Assembly: GCA_036245525.1 (NCBI GenBank)
Contig: BTPG01000005.1
Coordinates: 132,738,250 to 132,802,249 of the forward strand
Direction of reading: 5' to 3'
Length of the DNA stretch: 64,000 bases
Source: Semisulcospira habei
Taxonomy: Eukaryota > Mollusca > Gastropoda > Semisulcospiridae
Made by a program: the position numbers and the translations under genes. Shown here piece by piece: positions 27,713 through 37,410 of this stretch; position 1 is the stretch's first letter; every line of letters begins with the position of its first letter. The notes under the pieces were generated by a model. It was given only the letters and a program-made list of their open reading frames with translations, searched no databases and had not been told where the DNA came from.

Positions 27713-29912
27713 CTCTGGTGTAAGGCCGGGAAACGGGTCTAGCCGCCCGCAGGGGGCGACCCTGGGTCCTGCGGGTATGTTGAAAGGGAGTAGGCACTGT
27801 ACGACTTGGCCAGGTGTCCTTGTTTGCCTCTTTAACCGCTAACCAAGTGGGGCCAAAGAGAAGTTCTCCGCCAAGGGGCGCCTGACGAAGTTGGAGCTTT
27901 AGGTCATTGGGGAGAGGGCAGGAGCGGAGGAGGAAATCCCGACGCAAAAGGTCACAGTTGGCCGCCGCAGCCATAGCGTTGACACAGGTGTGGTAGGAGG
28001 CCCGGTTACCAGAGACGGCCAGGGCTAGCAGATCCCCCAGCAGCGGCGTAAGGGACGGATGCCAAGCCTCCTCTACGCGACGAACCATGGCTTGCGTCAG
28101 AAGGTCAAGAAATCCCGCGGAGGCTAAGGCGTTGCGTATGAGATTACCTGTCTGATCGATTCCTGGAAGCAGAGGGGTCCGTGCCGGAATCGCCGCCAGG
28201 GCCCAAGCAGCTGGGTCCGGTTTGGGTAGTGCGCAGGTAAAGCTCTGAGTATGTCCTGCGTACCAAGATTGCCGAAAAAACATGTGTAGGTCCGCCGGCC
28301 ACTTAGAGTCATTGAAGAATCCAGCGGCGCCCAAGTGTCCCTGCGCGAGTCGAGCCGAGAACGCGTCCCGTAGGCTGCTGAAACCCGGAGGTTGAGGAAG
28401 AGTTTTAAAAGTCTTGGTATGGAGTTCCACATCTACATAGGCTGCGGCCTTCTTCTTCGCAGGCGGAGAAGGAGGACAGTCTTCCGGCGGCAGGCACGCC
28501 GAGATGATGCGAGCTGCCTCGTCCAGGGCACGCAGAGTCTCCAACCTGTGTCCCACTGCTGACGGATGTTGTTCCTGCTCATCTTGATCCACGTCAGGGG
28601 GCGCCGGGATAGAGTGCGCGGGGCTGTCGTCCCGAAGTAAAACCGAAACTGAGTCCTCAGGCGCAAGGCTGAGCGCGTCATCCTCTAATTGCAGAGCGAG
28701 GTGGGTGGGGCCGGTTCGTGCTAAGAGTGTGGGCCCAGCCTCCGCGACGAGCCGGGATGTGACCGAGGCCTTGGCCGGAGAAGGTCTCACGGAGCGGTGA
28801 CGCCACGAACGGACCGGGGAGGTTACTTGAGACCCAGAGCGAGAACGATGAGCGTAGCGTCGAGGCGACCTCCTACCCCGCGGGGAGGGCTCACGGCGGG
28901 AGCGGGGACTCCTAGAACGGGATTGGCGGTGGCAGCGTCGACTGCCTCTGGACGACGACGGCCTGGAGGGTGGAGTAGACGATTGGCGCGCTCTCCGAGT
29001 AGAATGTCTCACAACTGGAGAATGCGGTCTGGACCGACGCACCACTTGCGGAGATCCGACCCCGGACACCGTCCGCGATGGCCTACTGGTACGGGAAGAT
29101 CTGGAGGCATGCCTATGCCGCGGTGACCTGTCCCTGGAGGGTGAACGATGGCGAGAAGAGCGGGAGACCGTCCGGTGCTTCTGCTCTCTGGAACGAGGTG
29201 AGTAACGGTCCGTACCTGAACGCCGAACTCTGTCGATGCGTGGAGGAGGAGTATCCTTCTGCTGGGAAGCGGGCATCTCCTGTGCCGAGACCGCTACCGG
29301 AACTGAAGCCTGTACCTGTACTTTGTCCGGCGGAACCGGACAGCGTGCACTAGTCGGGTCTGTACCTGCTGCCGGTGTAGTAGAACGAGCAAGCGACCGA
29401 AGTCGCGATGAAGAACGTTCTAACGTCTGATAAGCACCACTAGTCGGGTCTGTGGTGATTACCGGCATGTCTATAATGTTCCAGGAAGAGGGCCTGACTG
29501 AAACTTCAGTACTAGTTTCTGCTACCGGACAGCGCGCACTAGTCGGGTCTGTGTTCGCTGCCGGCCCAGGAGGACGGGCTCGCGGTGTAAGTCGCGGCGT
29601 AGACTGTCCTCTCACCAGGTAATACCCACTAGTCGGGTCTGTGGTTCTTACCGGTGTATGGCCCTGTATACGTGCTGGCGTCGGAAGTGCACGGTAGAAA
29701 CCCCATAGCTGATTCCATTGTTCTTCCCGCCAGGGGGCGCAGACCAGGCACGGTTGGGAAGATGTACAGGTTGAACAGGGCAGGCACACCTCGTGTCCAT
29801 CGCTCGGCCACTGGAATTGTCCACATCTGATACAGGTGCGGACTTGCCAACTGCAACACAAAACAGAACAATCTATGTGAAGGTAATCGAACCTGCCGCA
29901 GCCGGCAGGCAA
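27585..29912 (-). CDS. DIRS ORF1 (gag-like) with CxxC finger, repeats and RS domain
   Basis: A 775-codon frame. Residues about 27-58 hold CIRC, CLPC, CSTC-like and CLVC pairs, probably a zinc-binding finger. Residues 91-190 carry four copies of a TDPTS-centred repeat spaced 30, 33 and 30 residues. Residues about 230-400 are extremely Arg/Ser-rich (RSSRHRSPSRDRSPRHRH), resembling SR splicing-protein domains. The C-terminal half is globular (SFTCALPKPDPAAWALAAIP, YHTCVNAMAAAANCDLLRRD) and is shared with the ORF1 remnants of D and E, so it is the likely structural core. The start is uncertain: the ATG at 29912 precedes a good acceptor-like TTTTGTGTTGCAG at about 29850, so a spliced leader is possible. 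Confidence 0.85.
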   Translation of the reverse strand: MPAGCGRFDYLHIDCSVLCCSWQVRTCIRCGQFQWPSDGHEVCLPCSTCTSSQPCLVCAPWREEQWNQLWGFYRALPTPARIQGHTPVRTTDPTSGYYLVRGQSTPRLTPRARPPGPAANTDPTSARCPVAETSTEVSVRPSSWNIIDMPVITTDPTSGAYQTLERSSSRLRSLARSTTPAAGTDPTSARCPVPPDKVQVQASVPVAVSAQEMPASQQKDTPPPRIDRVRRSGTDRYSPRSREQKHRTVSRSSRHRSPSRDRSPRHRHASRSSRTSRPSRTVSGVGSPQVVRRSRPHSPVVRHSTRRARQSSTPPSRPSSSRGSRRCHRQSRSRSPRSRREPSPRGRRSPRRYAHRSRSGSQVTSPVRSWRHRSVRPSPAKASVTSRLVAEAGPTLLARTGPTHLALQLEDDALSLAPEDSVSVLLRDDSPAHSIPAPPDVDQDEQEQHPSAVGHRLETLRALDEAARIISACLPPEDCPPSPPAKKKAAAYVDVELHTKTFKTLPQPPGFSSLRDAFSARLAQGHLGAAGFFNDSKWPADLHMFFRQSWYAGHTQSFTCALPKPDPAAWALAAIPARTPLLPGIDQTGNLIRNALASAGFLDLLTQAMVRRVEEAWHPSLTPLLGDLLALAVSGNRASYHTCVNAMAAAANCDLLRRDFLLRSCPLPNDLKLQLRQAPLGGELLFGPTWLAVKEANKDTWPSRTVPTPFQHTRRTQGRPLRAARPVSRPYTRGGRLPPRPPAFPRTRPTAGSSSAPAPRTWPKPARRPGRGRAF
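29348..29642 (-). repeat. Four repeats in DIRS-A ORF1
   Basis: CACTAGTCGGGTCTGT recurs exactly at 29348, 29438, 29537 and 29627, spaced 90, 99 and 90 bp. Context alternates between a TDPTSARCPV type and a TDPTSG type, so the array is a duplicated dimer. All spacings are multiples of three, keeping the frame. Confidence 0.9.
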
Positions 29913-30416
29913 CGAAACGCGCGAAACGAACGAAGGAGATACGGCGTATGCTGGCGTGCGGCGCTCAAACCCTCCCTGAGCGCCGTATGGAAGCAGTGAC
30001 CGAGATTATACCTCGCCATGTTTGGGAAAGGAGAGGAACGAAGAGCGGTGTCAGCGGTGAAGCCCGAGGCCGTCCTATCAAGGCGCCAACCCGCTCCGAC
30101 CGGCCACAAAGGGACCGGTGCCAGGCGCAGAGACGACAGTCACCCGAGAAGACCAGGAACGCGCCGTCCGCCACCGAACCAGGCCTTCCCCGAGGTAGGC
30201 CAAGGACAAACCCCAAGGGCACCAGAAGTTGAAGGCGACCGGCCGACAGTGAGCACAGCTCACCAGCGTTGTTAGGAAGTCCTCTCGAAACAACGCACAC
30301 ACGAAAGCGTCCCAGCCCAAAGGCCACGATCCCTCTCACACAGTAGAAAGTCGAAGCAGTGAACGAAGCCAACGAATGAAGGAGCCACAGGCGTACACAA
30401 CCTCACGCGACTAGCG
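29913..30416 (-). other. DIRS-A 5' leader region
   Basis: GC-rich sequence between the right inverted repeat and ORF1 with no long minus-strand ORF that looks like a protein family. It presumably holds the promoter and leader; no TATA-like box was recognised. Confidence 0.45.
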
Positions 30417-30619
30417 AAGAAACTGACTGGTGATTTGAGCACTGAGCACATGCGTGGTTGAACCGGAAGGGAGGCTACCGGGTTTCCGCCTAACCTATGG
30501 CGCCCCTCTCCTGCCATCATGGCCATTATCGTACACAACAATTTTTGGGCTAAAATTAGACTAGCTAAGAAACATTTCCTAGTTGTAATACCATCGGTAA
30601 TGTGTTTTGAGAAAACAAA
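30417..30619. repeat. Right (5') terminal inverted repeat of DIRS-A
   Basis: 203 bp matching the reverse complement of 24150-24338 nearly perfectly, with the right-end-specific outer 22 bp TGTGTTTTGAGAAAACAAA. The near identity of the two repeats suggests a young insertion. Confidence 0.92.
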
Positions 30620-30648
30620 GAGGAAAATTCCATGCTCTGCACTACAAA

Positions 30649-30863
30649 GCTTAGCGTTCGACTGGTGTGGCACCACTGCACATGTGACCGTATTCCGATA
30701 GGGAGGGAAGGGAGGCTACTCAGGGTTTCTTGGTAACGACTCCCTAGAGTCGCCTCCCCGGTTGTGTATGTATCCACAACAGATTCTTAGGGTGAAATCG
30801 GTAATCTAAGTGTACCTTCTATAATTATAGTAATGCCATCGGTATGGATTTTGAGGAAACAAA
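30649..30863. repeat. Right (5') terminal inverted repeat of DIRS-B
   Basis: It pairs with 15663-15890 (CTCTAGAGTCG-type details shared) and ends TTGAGGAAACAAA at 30863. DIRS-A lies immediately inside it. Confidence 0.85.
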
Positions 30864-31142
30864 TTGGGATTTTATAAAAACATTTTTAGAAGATTCCAAC
30901 AAAATATGTCCCTCCCCCCCCCCCAAACCCTGCTGCCCCCCACCCCCTTTTTTTTCTTTTCTCTCTCAGTCTGTGTTCATGTATTTGTGTGTGTGTGTGT
31001 GTGTATGTGTGTGTGAAAAACTTCACAGGTCACATTCACGCTTATAAACTTACACGTAATTATAACTGAATCCCACACTGCCAGTGGATACAGAGCGTTT
31101 TGAAATCATTCAACGTCACGAATCCCCAGCTGTCCAAAGTAC
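30864..31142. other. Intron remainder with C-run and TG repeat
   Basis: It contains a CCTCC/C-run at 30912-30950 and a (TG)n stretch at 30986-31012. No exon or element ends were recognised. Confidence 0.5.
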
Positions 31143-31240
31143 TTGGATACACAGTTGTTTCAGCAAGAGGCATAGATCCACATTAGTCTCTGCAACTGCG
31201 GCAGCTCATGAGGATCTATATCTCTTGCAGCTGGATGGTG
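31143..31240. repeat. Foldback repeat (GAGGCATAGATC family)
   Basis: GCAAGAGGCATAGATCCAC pairs with the right arm ATGAGGATCTATATCTCTTGC. Same family as 12104, 35795 and 47808. Confidence 0.65.
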
Positions 31241-31483
31241 TTCACTTTCTTGTGTTAACAGATGATTTTAAAAGCTAGTCTGGAAGTCATACCCACTGGC
31301 TGTTGGTAGTGCATTTTGTCACAGTGGTTCCTGCAGGAATCCCCTCGACAAATAGTACCGCCAACAGACAGACCAACAGTAAGCAAAATCCTTGGGCCCA
31401 TAACGGCCGCAGTGGGCCAGCGCACAGCTGTGTGTGGGCCCCCTGAGGCCATCGTGAGCCCCAAGACATTTTGCTACTGGGGT

Positions 31484-32296
31484 ATAATAATAATAATAAT
31501 AATAATAAAGGTAATTTGTATAGCGCCTCATCACCAAGGTGCTCTAGGCGCTTTACAATCACAGTAATGAAACACAAAGCAAAATACAAAAACAAACACA
31601 TACAACAACAACAAACATACACTGATTTACAAAGAGCAAAAAACTCACGCGCACACACACACATACACTCTTTAAGTCTATGCAACACAAAAAAGGTGTG
31701 TTTTAAGCTTGGATTTAAAAATGGAGAGAGATGATGAGTGATGCACGTCAGCTGGGAGAGTGTTCCATGTAATGGGATCAAAATACGAAAATGCACGATG
31801 ACCTTGAATGACCTTATTACGTCTAGGGACACGGAAAACACGAGTGTCCGAAGTAGAGCATAGTGAGCGGGACAGTGTATACAGCTAGACAAGATCAGAT
31901 AAGAAAAGAGGGGCAGAACCAGAGATGATGTTGAAACAAGTAACACAGATTTTATACTCAATTCTGTATTGAGTTGCCACATTCTTTATGCGAATGAAGA
32001 TAAGTAGCAGCTGATCTCTCTGTTTGTCTATTTTGACGAAGGGTATTTACCCGAAATATTAATAAATTGTGTCTTTCCTAAGCGTGTTTCTTTCTCCATT
32101 GGCTACTTCTTTCAATTCTGTATGAAACTGGCAGCCACTGCAAATCAGCTAGTACAGGCATAATGTGTTCACGTTTCGGTACACGAAAAATCAGACGTGC
32201 AGCACAACTCATGACTCTGGATTTGGTCAAGAAGATTTTGCAGAACACCGGACAAAAGAGAATTGTATAAGAAAAGGATATAAGGATAAACATTCA
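31484..32296 (-). mobile_element. Non-coding retroposon with (ATT)n tail, nested insertion
   Basis: The low-coordinate end is a (TAA)n tract followed by TTGTATAGCGCCTCATCACC and TCTAGGCGCTTTACAATCAC, a terminal type found widely in marine invertebrate retroposons. The body runs to about 32296 on the minus strand. A second small retroposon interrupts it at 31970-32123. No protein is encoded. Confidence 0.55.
31970..32123 (+). mobile_element. Short retroposon with a 12-bp target duplication
   Basis: TCAATTCTGTAT occurs at 31958-31969 and 32112-32123. The enclosed 142 bp include TTTTGACGAAGGGTATTTACCC, the style of the 3' end of CR1/SINE families. Removing it restores the host repeat (CTCAATTCTGTAT joined to GAAACTGG). 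Confidence 0.7.
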
Positions 32297-32312
32297 ACTC
32301 AGGTTCACTCAC

Positions 32313-32533
32313 CTTACACAGTTTTGTCTGCATGTTGCCTAGACACCAGAAGATGGTGATGGTATCACCCGCCATCAGCAGCTCTTCCTGAATGTTTGTC
32401 ACGTTCACACTATCAGCATCAGTGCCATCGGACATGTCATAGCTGGCTAACGGAATACCATTTGTGCTATTCCAAACTGCTACTGCTCTCTTGCCTGTGG
32501 TATTGATGGCAAGGTCAAAGAGAGGCCCTGGCT
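32313..32533 (-). CDS. Receptor exon 6: first half of an FN3-like domain
   Basis: Acceptor TTACAG and donor GTGAGT on the minus strand; 221 bp, phase 1 in and phase 0 out. The reading (PGPLFDLAINTTGKRAVAVW) opens an FN3 module with an N-glycosylation site. It continues through a second sequon-rich stretch and ends with TITIFWCLGNMQTKLCK, where the Trp-Cys pair resembles the W-C core of membrane-proximal gp130-family modules. It follows 35517-35721 in phase; the 16.7-kb intron after it holds DIRS-B and everything nested in it. Confidence 0.87.
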
Positions 32534-32639
32534 CTGTAAGAAATGTAAACACACCATAAATGGATACTTCTCGCAGACCCTTTCCAACCGCAGCACACCA
32601 CAAAGCTATCCTTTCAAGAGCTGCCCAAACCTGCTAAAG

Positions 32640-33190
32640 CTCATAAGAATCTAAACAGAATTAATCATTCACTATCCTTAAGCTGTTTTGGCTTGGGACA
32701 TTATTTTAAATCATAGAATATATTCATGCTTTCACTAGATACAACACTATCCTTCGGGACAGACAGCATGAAAACAAAATCCGTCACATGGGCTGTTAAG
32801 TCCGTTGCACATTTTGCCACTACCATACATCATAGTCAGTACTGAATGCAAACCTGCACACGTGTACACCTTCAAGACTATCATACACACATATGACGAA
32901 AGTTCAAAGAGAGAAGGGGGTGGAGTGGGGTTTGTGTCATTACAGAACATTGTGCTAATGGCAACAGCATGAATATTCACTTTTAAGTCAGACATCATTG
33001 TAGTGTTCTTAAAGGTGAATGGAACCTTCTTTCTTTTTATTTCCCAATTTGTTTCTGTTCCAATGACAGATGGCCTCCTAATTTATCCATCATGTATGGA
33101 GAAATTTCCACTAACAGAAAATGATTACAAGCATTAACCCTTATCATTCGGAATACACCAGTGTGTGAAATAAGTTTGTCTAAAATAGTT
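32640..33190. other. Intron sequence, nothing recognised
   Basis: AT-rich. A short minus-strand ORF at 32747-32998 has no recognisable domain and no splice context. Confidence 0.55.
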
Positions 33191-33262
33191 TAAGAGTAGT
33201 GCCAGAATAGCTTAGCGCCTCTAGGCGCCAAGCTAGTCTGCACTACCCTTGAAATAAAGCAA
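33185..33262. repeat. Palindromic MITE hairpin
   Basis: GTAGTGCCAGAATAGCTTAG pairs with CCAAGCTAGTCTGCACTAC around GGCGCC-like centre bases. Same dispersed family as 2391 and 48762. Confidence 0.7.
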
Positions 33263-33439
33263 TTGGTTTATATCCTTATCTGCAAGTACTATAATGTAGC
33301 TTGCATATCAGCAGATGATAATATGAGTGCATGTCAGCAGATGATAATAAACTATGAATAAATTATATCTGAAAGGGGTGTACATGTGCATGCATTGCAT
33401 TAAATAAGTGTGAACCAAGAATTATATTTTTTTTTAAAT

Positions 33440-34240
33440 AACAGCAAAGCCCTCATTGCTCATGTTCATGACTGATTCACATCACTTATCTGACCTTCTG
33501 TGCCCTTGACTTTTCTGACAGGTCACTCATATGAGAATGTGTTTTAAATGTGAATTGTCTTCTTTCAGTCTCGTTACACTTTTTCTCATTGGCCTGTCTC
33601 TATTCATTTTTTTCTTTGGTCGTTTGTTCTCAAGGCAACGGGAGTTCCCTAGTCACATGTTAGCAAAGTAGCAAAGTAACATGATAAGTAGACTCCCTTA
33701 TTACATGTAACGATGACAACTTTACTCGCAGAGCAAAGCGTTTTACCACTAACAAATCTTTGGCCAATCACATTTCTCGGTACAAACACACCCTAATCTT
33801 CATTCAGTCAAACCTCTAAACAAAAATATGCCAATAAATAAATAATTTAGGGGGCTACACAACAACAAAAGAACTACATGTAGATGTTCTGTGATACAGC
33901 TGGTACATGTTTCATACAAAACATAACTGAATAATTGGATAGGTTAGATAATATCAACAACAGGAAAATTCAACTGAAGCGAAGGCCCTATCACCTACTG
34001 ACCATCTTCGAAACGGTGAAGAATAAAAAGCTGGATAAATAAAAATTGAGGGGTTATGCAACAAAATAACTATATACACGCTTTGTGTTCGGTCTTATTA
34101 CCAATTTCATACAAAATAATGACTGAAAATGTGTTAAATTAAAAAAAATACCTGACAGAGAAATTCCAGGCGAATGCAGTTTACACGAGGTTGTTGACTG
34201 ATAGGTTGGAAGTATGGAGATTTACATCCCTTGAATCTCT
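33440..34240. other. R-family end fragment, then unassigned AT-rich intron
   Basis: From 33440 to 33550 a diverged R-family left end (AAAGCCCTCATTGCTCATGT, CCCTTGACTTTTCTGACAGG) is visible. From 33560 to 34240 the sequence is AT-rich and I see no ORF, exon or element end. Confidence 0.5.
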
Positions 34241-34258
34241 ATGTCACAAGTAAAGTTA

Positions 34259-34591
34259 GGGGTCCTTTCAAGGATACACTTAACGCTTATACTTTTTACA
34301 GTTGAAGACAAAATCGTTGTATCACGAGTTGGGCTTTGCCAGTGGTTCTTATCGCCTCGAGGATCCGGTCAGGGGTGGTCAATGTCGGAGGTAAGAGTCT
34401 CAGGCTTTAGCCCAAGACTCTTACCTCCGACACTGACCCCCGCCCCTCCCCCCCCCCCTTCCCCCCCCCTCCCCCCCCCGACCACACCCTCGATGTGACA
34501 AGAACCACTGGCAAAGCATAACTTGTAATACAACGATTTTGTCTTCAACCGTAAAAAGTATAAGCGTTAAGTGTATCCTTGAAAGGACCCC
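34259..34591. repeat. TA-flanked palindromic MITE
   Basis: It starts GGGGTCCTTTCAAGGATACA and ends with the exact complement, flanked by TA (34257-34258 and 34592-34593). Arms of about 100 bp match closely; the centre holds GTCGGAGGTAAGAGTCT and its complement plus a C-run at 34447-34480. TA flanks suit a Tc1/mariner-mobilised MITE. Confidence 0.85.
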
Positions 34592-34599
34592 TAAGACAT

Positions 34600-34962
34600 A
34601 AACATAATAACGGCAATAGTGTTTCCAAATTCAAATTTAGTATGCGCAAAAAAGGTCTTCCGATCAGTTAATGTGTAATAAATTTGGCTTTGTAGATGAA
34701 AATAGTATTTGATATGACAATATTTGTTAAAAATAGGCACATTTTGACCTATTTCTTGACACACTTTGACCTTGCCCATTGAGTGAGGTCACTCAAATTG
34801 GTATACTTAGAAAGGTTTGGGCACAAAGTATCCTTGGGCCAAATTTGAAGTCTGTTTTAACTAGGCACCGAGAAAATGCCAATATTAACGTTTACCATGG
34901 ACGACAGACCAACAATGGAGACCCAATACGCAGACTCACCTTTGCTATCGTGTGTAAGCCAA
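34600..34962. repeat. R-family repeat, right-end fragment
   Basis: It includes GGTATACTTAGAAAGG, CAAAGTATCCTTGGGCCAAA and the terminal TTACCATGGACGAC block, ending GTGTAAGCC at about 34962. It corresponds to the last units of the complete copies. Confidence 0.7.
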
Positions 34963-35410
34963 AATAATAATAATAATAATAATGTATATTTTAAGGCGCC
35001 TATACTTTTGATAGAAAAGCTCTAGGCACCGTACAAATGAAATACTAACATACATCAGACATGAAACCAGGTTGAGATCAAATCCTAGGAAAGCAAAGAG
35101 TCCAGGACTCGCAACCAGTATATTTTCATGTGGGGGAAAAAGGAAAAAAATTCGGATTTCTGAAAAAAATTTCGGAAAAGTCCCATGCCTGATACATACA
35201 CCTTGCAAACTACAACACATATATAGTCCCTAACATACTCGCTCACGAAACAAGATGTACAAGAAAAATAAGAATAACAAAAAGAACACACCATCAAAAA
35301 ATGCTCATACACAAAAAGACAAACGTGTACCATAAAACCAACGGACACACCAGACAGCCCTCACCAACAACAAAATGTTGACAAAAAGAAGAATTATAAT
35401 GGTTAATGCA
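34963..35410 (-). repeat. Retroposon fragment with (AAT)n tail
   Basis: An (AAT)n run at 34966-34982 is followed by GGCGCCTATACTTTTGATAG and GCTCTAGGCACCGTACAAAT, a diverged version of the terminal type at 31484. It inserted next to the R fragment. Confidence 0.5.
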
Positions 35411-35516
35411 CATTTAAATAAATAAATGTGTCTTTAAAGACTGCTGGAAACTATTGGCTGATTCAACAAAGAAATAAAACAAATCAATCAAATTAAACCA
35501 AGAGATGGTAAGGCAC

Positions 35517-35721
35517 CTGGATACAGTGTGATTCTGGAGTTGGTCTTGGATGGCCCCACGCAAGTTCTGGCGAAAATGCGAACATCTATCGGCACATCGC
35601 ATGGAACTTTGGGGATCAGAGCCGATGTCGGGGAGCTGACATTCACATCAATAGGGAGTGATCCATTAATTATCAAACTGTACCCGATGATGTCACCGTT
35701 TCTCTTCGCAGGAGGTACACT
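35517..35721 (-). CDS. Receptor exon 5: second half of the first membrane-distal FN3
   Basis: Acceptor TTTGCAG and donor GTGCCT on the minus strand; 205 bp, phase 0 in and phase 1 out. The reading SVPPAKRNGDIIGYSLIING is the C-strand region of a cytokine-receptor FN3 module (Pro-Pro, Asn-Gly, Gly-Tyr), followed by CDVPIDVRIFARTCVGPS with the F-strand and a closing Gly-Pro-Ser. It joins in phase to 36918-37006, which supplies the B-strand Trp. Confidence 0.9.
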
Positions 35722-35794
35722 CTGCAAAAGACAGTTTAGTTTCACTTGCAGACCAGAATTACAGACAACAGACTAGAATTTGTTATGATTGCTG

Positions 35795-35880
35795 AAACCA
35801 AGAGGCATAGATTCTCACAAGCCCCTGCAGCAACAGGAGCTTCAGAGAAGTTACGTCTCTTGCGCAGACTACTGATCATA
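35795..35880. repeat. Foldback repeat (GAGGCATAGATC family)
   Basis: AAGAGGCATAGATTCTCACA pairs imperfectly with AGAAGTTACGTCTCTTGCGC. It lies just upstream of the acceptor of exon 5. Confidence 0.55.
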
Positions 35881-36084
35881 AATGAGGCAAGTGTTGATAG
35901 ACCCAGTATATACATCCAAGGAGAAGTACTCAACACTGGACAAACATCTATAGAAACAATTAGATTCCCTTATCCCTCGTTACGACTGCAAATTGACAGC
36001 CAACAACAGGTACAAATCCAAGGCATACACACTCCAAATGACATCCCTTTAAATATCACCCAGCCACACCACATAAAGCACATC

Positions 36085-36694
36085 AAGCTTCCACAGTGGT
36101 CCATGTCACAGAGGTAAAGCCACTAATGCTTCAGGTGCAAGGTTCGAAACCAGCCAGACTTTTTTCCTCTCATTAGTGTCACAGTTTATTTGGTTATACC
36201 GCCAGGAGTTCTTTCTTCGGTATTTCCAGCTCTTCTTAGCCCTCCACTTAGGAACCAGTTCCAGGCCACTTGATAAATCTCAAATACAAGCCATACAAAT
36301 TTCCAAACTTTAATAGCTCAGCTGACCCTTCTCACCATGTGAATGTACTGTTTGTCTTGTAGTGTTTATTTTATGTCTAAAGAGTGAATGTGTGAGCATA
36401 CGTTGGGTTCAGCTTATGTTGTGGTGTGCTCTTGTATAGTCTTTTTCTTGCCATGTTCAAATGCCATTGTATTTTTATGTTTGTGTACAGATTGTAAAGT
36501 GCTTAGAGCTTTGGATTAAGATGAATCACTATATATGTCCATTTGGAATTTGCAGCTGTGTACGTGCAGGGAGAAAATGTTCATAATTATGTCATAATGT
36601 TTTCATGTCTTGTTTGTACTATTTGTTATAAATGTACCACAACTGAATTTCTCTTTTTGAGATAATAAAGTACTCTTATTCTTATTATAAATAC

Positions 36695-36727
<33 letters not shown>

Positions 36728-36735
36728 TGCTGTGC
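36085..36735 (+). mobile_element. tRNA-related SINE with (ATT)n tail
   Basis: Near 36105-36160 the sequence has a B-box-like GGTTCGAAACC preceded by an A-box-like segment (AGAGGTAAAGCCACTAATGC), in tRNA spacing. The distal part has TTGTAAAGTGCTTAGAGCTT and ends in AATAAAG and a long (ATT)n tract at 36690-36725. The size is large for a SINE; the middle is unassigned. No target duplication was identified. Confidence 0.6.
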
Positions 36736-36917
36736 GCTGATTCATAAATTGGTTAAAGCAAACTCCATGACTGATATAATTTGTATTATCATTATTATTA
36801 AGAGGTGGGGATGAAGTGTACTTTTCTGCCTTGTCTTTGTTGTGGGTTTGTGATTTGTCATCACAGGTAAAGAGATGCAGTCTACTAGAACAAATTCAGT
36901 CACTTATGTTACCTCAC

Positions 36918-37006
36918 CTTCCAGAATACAGTGACGTTCCGTTTTCCTCCTGAACAAGGGTGAAGGATATAACTTCCTGGCTGCACTTGGAAACTGGACT
37001 CTGGCT
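36918..37006 (-). CDS. Receptor exon 4: first half of the first membrane-distal FN3
   Basis: Acceptor ATTAG and donor GTGAGG on the minus strand; 89 bp, phase 1 in and phase 0 out. It encodes the start of an FN3 module (PESSFQVQPGSYILHPCSGG) and ends in RNVTVFWK with the conserved Trp; exon 5 continues directly with SVPP. An N-glycosylation sequon (NVT) is present. Its acceptor lies 22 nt from the TTAA of a MITE that in turn received DIRS-D. Confidence 0.85.
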
Positions 37007-37050
37007 CTAATATGACGATCAAAACAAGTTAATTTGACCCCACAGCTGCC

Positions 37051-37285
37051 AAATGAATTTTTCTCTAAAATGTATTTTTTCGAAAAATACTTACCGATAA
37101 CATTAATATTAGGAAACGTACACTTAGCTTACCAATTTCAGCCTAAAAATCCGTTGTATACCTACACAACCAGGGAGGCGACTCAAGGGCGCTGTAACCA
37201 GGTACCCTGAGTAGTCTCCCGTCCCTCCCTATCCGGTCACATGCCCAGTGGTATCATGCCAGTCTGAAGCTTAGCTTACTAGCGG
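37051..37285. repeat. Left (3') terminal inverted repeat of DIRS-D
   Basis: It starts AAATGAATTTTTCTC and matches the complement of 45981-46188 from the ACTTACCGATAACATTA block inward. The minus-strand donor GTAAGT is at 37094-37089. Confidence 0.88.
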
Positions 37286-37315
37286 CAAGCAGGGCAGGCA
37301 GGAGGGTCCTCCGAG

Positions 37316-37410
37316 TAATGTCATCGGTAAGTATTTTTCGAAAAAATACATTTTAGAGAAAAATTCATTTGTTTCCTCAAAAACATTATCGATGACATTA
37401 CTATTAGGAA
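37316..37410. repeat. Internal complementary region of DIRS-D
   Basis: Complement of the left outer end (TTTTAGAGAAAAATTCATT) joined to that of the right outer end (TGTTTCCTCAAAAACATT). Confidence 0.88.

Larger units (their letters stand above)
24115..30619 (-). mobile_element. DIRS-like element A (6.5 kb, best preserved)
   Basis: It has terminal inverted repeats at both ends, an ICR at 24379-24474 that equals the two outer ends joined, and two long overlapping minus-strand ORFs (ORF1 27585-29912; ORF2 24590-27712). Comparing the ICR with the ends places the crossover at a shared AAA: the right end reads GAGAAAACAAA and the left end AAACGTATTTTTC. There is no target duplication. The order ORF1, RT, RNase H, tyrosine recombinase, ICR is that of the DIRS group. 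It lies within DIRS-B, 30 bp from B's right repeat. Confidence 0.95.
15663..30863 (-). mobile_element. DIRS-like element B, gutted and filled by later insertions
   Basis: The left end at 15663 and the right end at 30863 carry inverted repeats of the same subfamily, sharing details such as CTATATGGAAGGTACACTTAG and CTCTAGGGAGTC. An ICR lies at 15944-16037. Apart from the last few recombinase codons (near 16150-16178), the original interior is missing. The space holds a truncated Gypsy element, a mariner with a LINE inside, an unassigned zinc-finger fragment and the complete DIRS-A. It could also be two different elements of one subfamily whose interiors were lost together. Confidence 0.75.

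Noticed and set aside
31040..31200. Possible extra receptor exon on the minus strand with a GTAAGT-like donor
   Set aside because: No acceptor and frame combination is free of stops, the segment belongs to the GAGGCATAGATC foldback family, and exons 32313-32533 and 15505-15652 already join in phase without it.
35746..36117. 123-codon plus-strand ORF between receptor exons
   Set aside because: It overlaps a foldback repeat and the head of the SINE, and no domain or splice context supports it.
36105..36160. Functional tRNA gene
   Set aside because: B-box and A-box-like segments exist but no full cloverleaf could be drawn, and the sequence continues into a SINE body with an (ATT)n tail.
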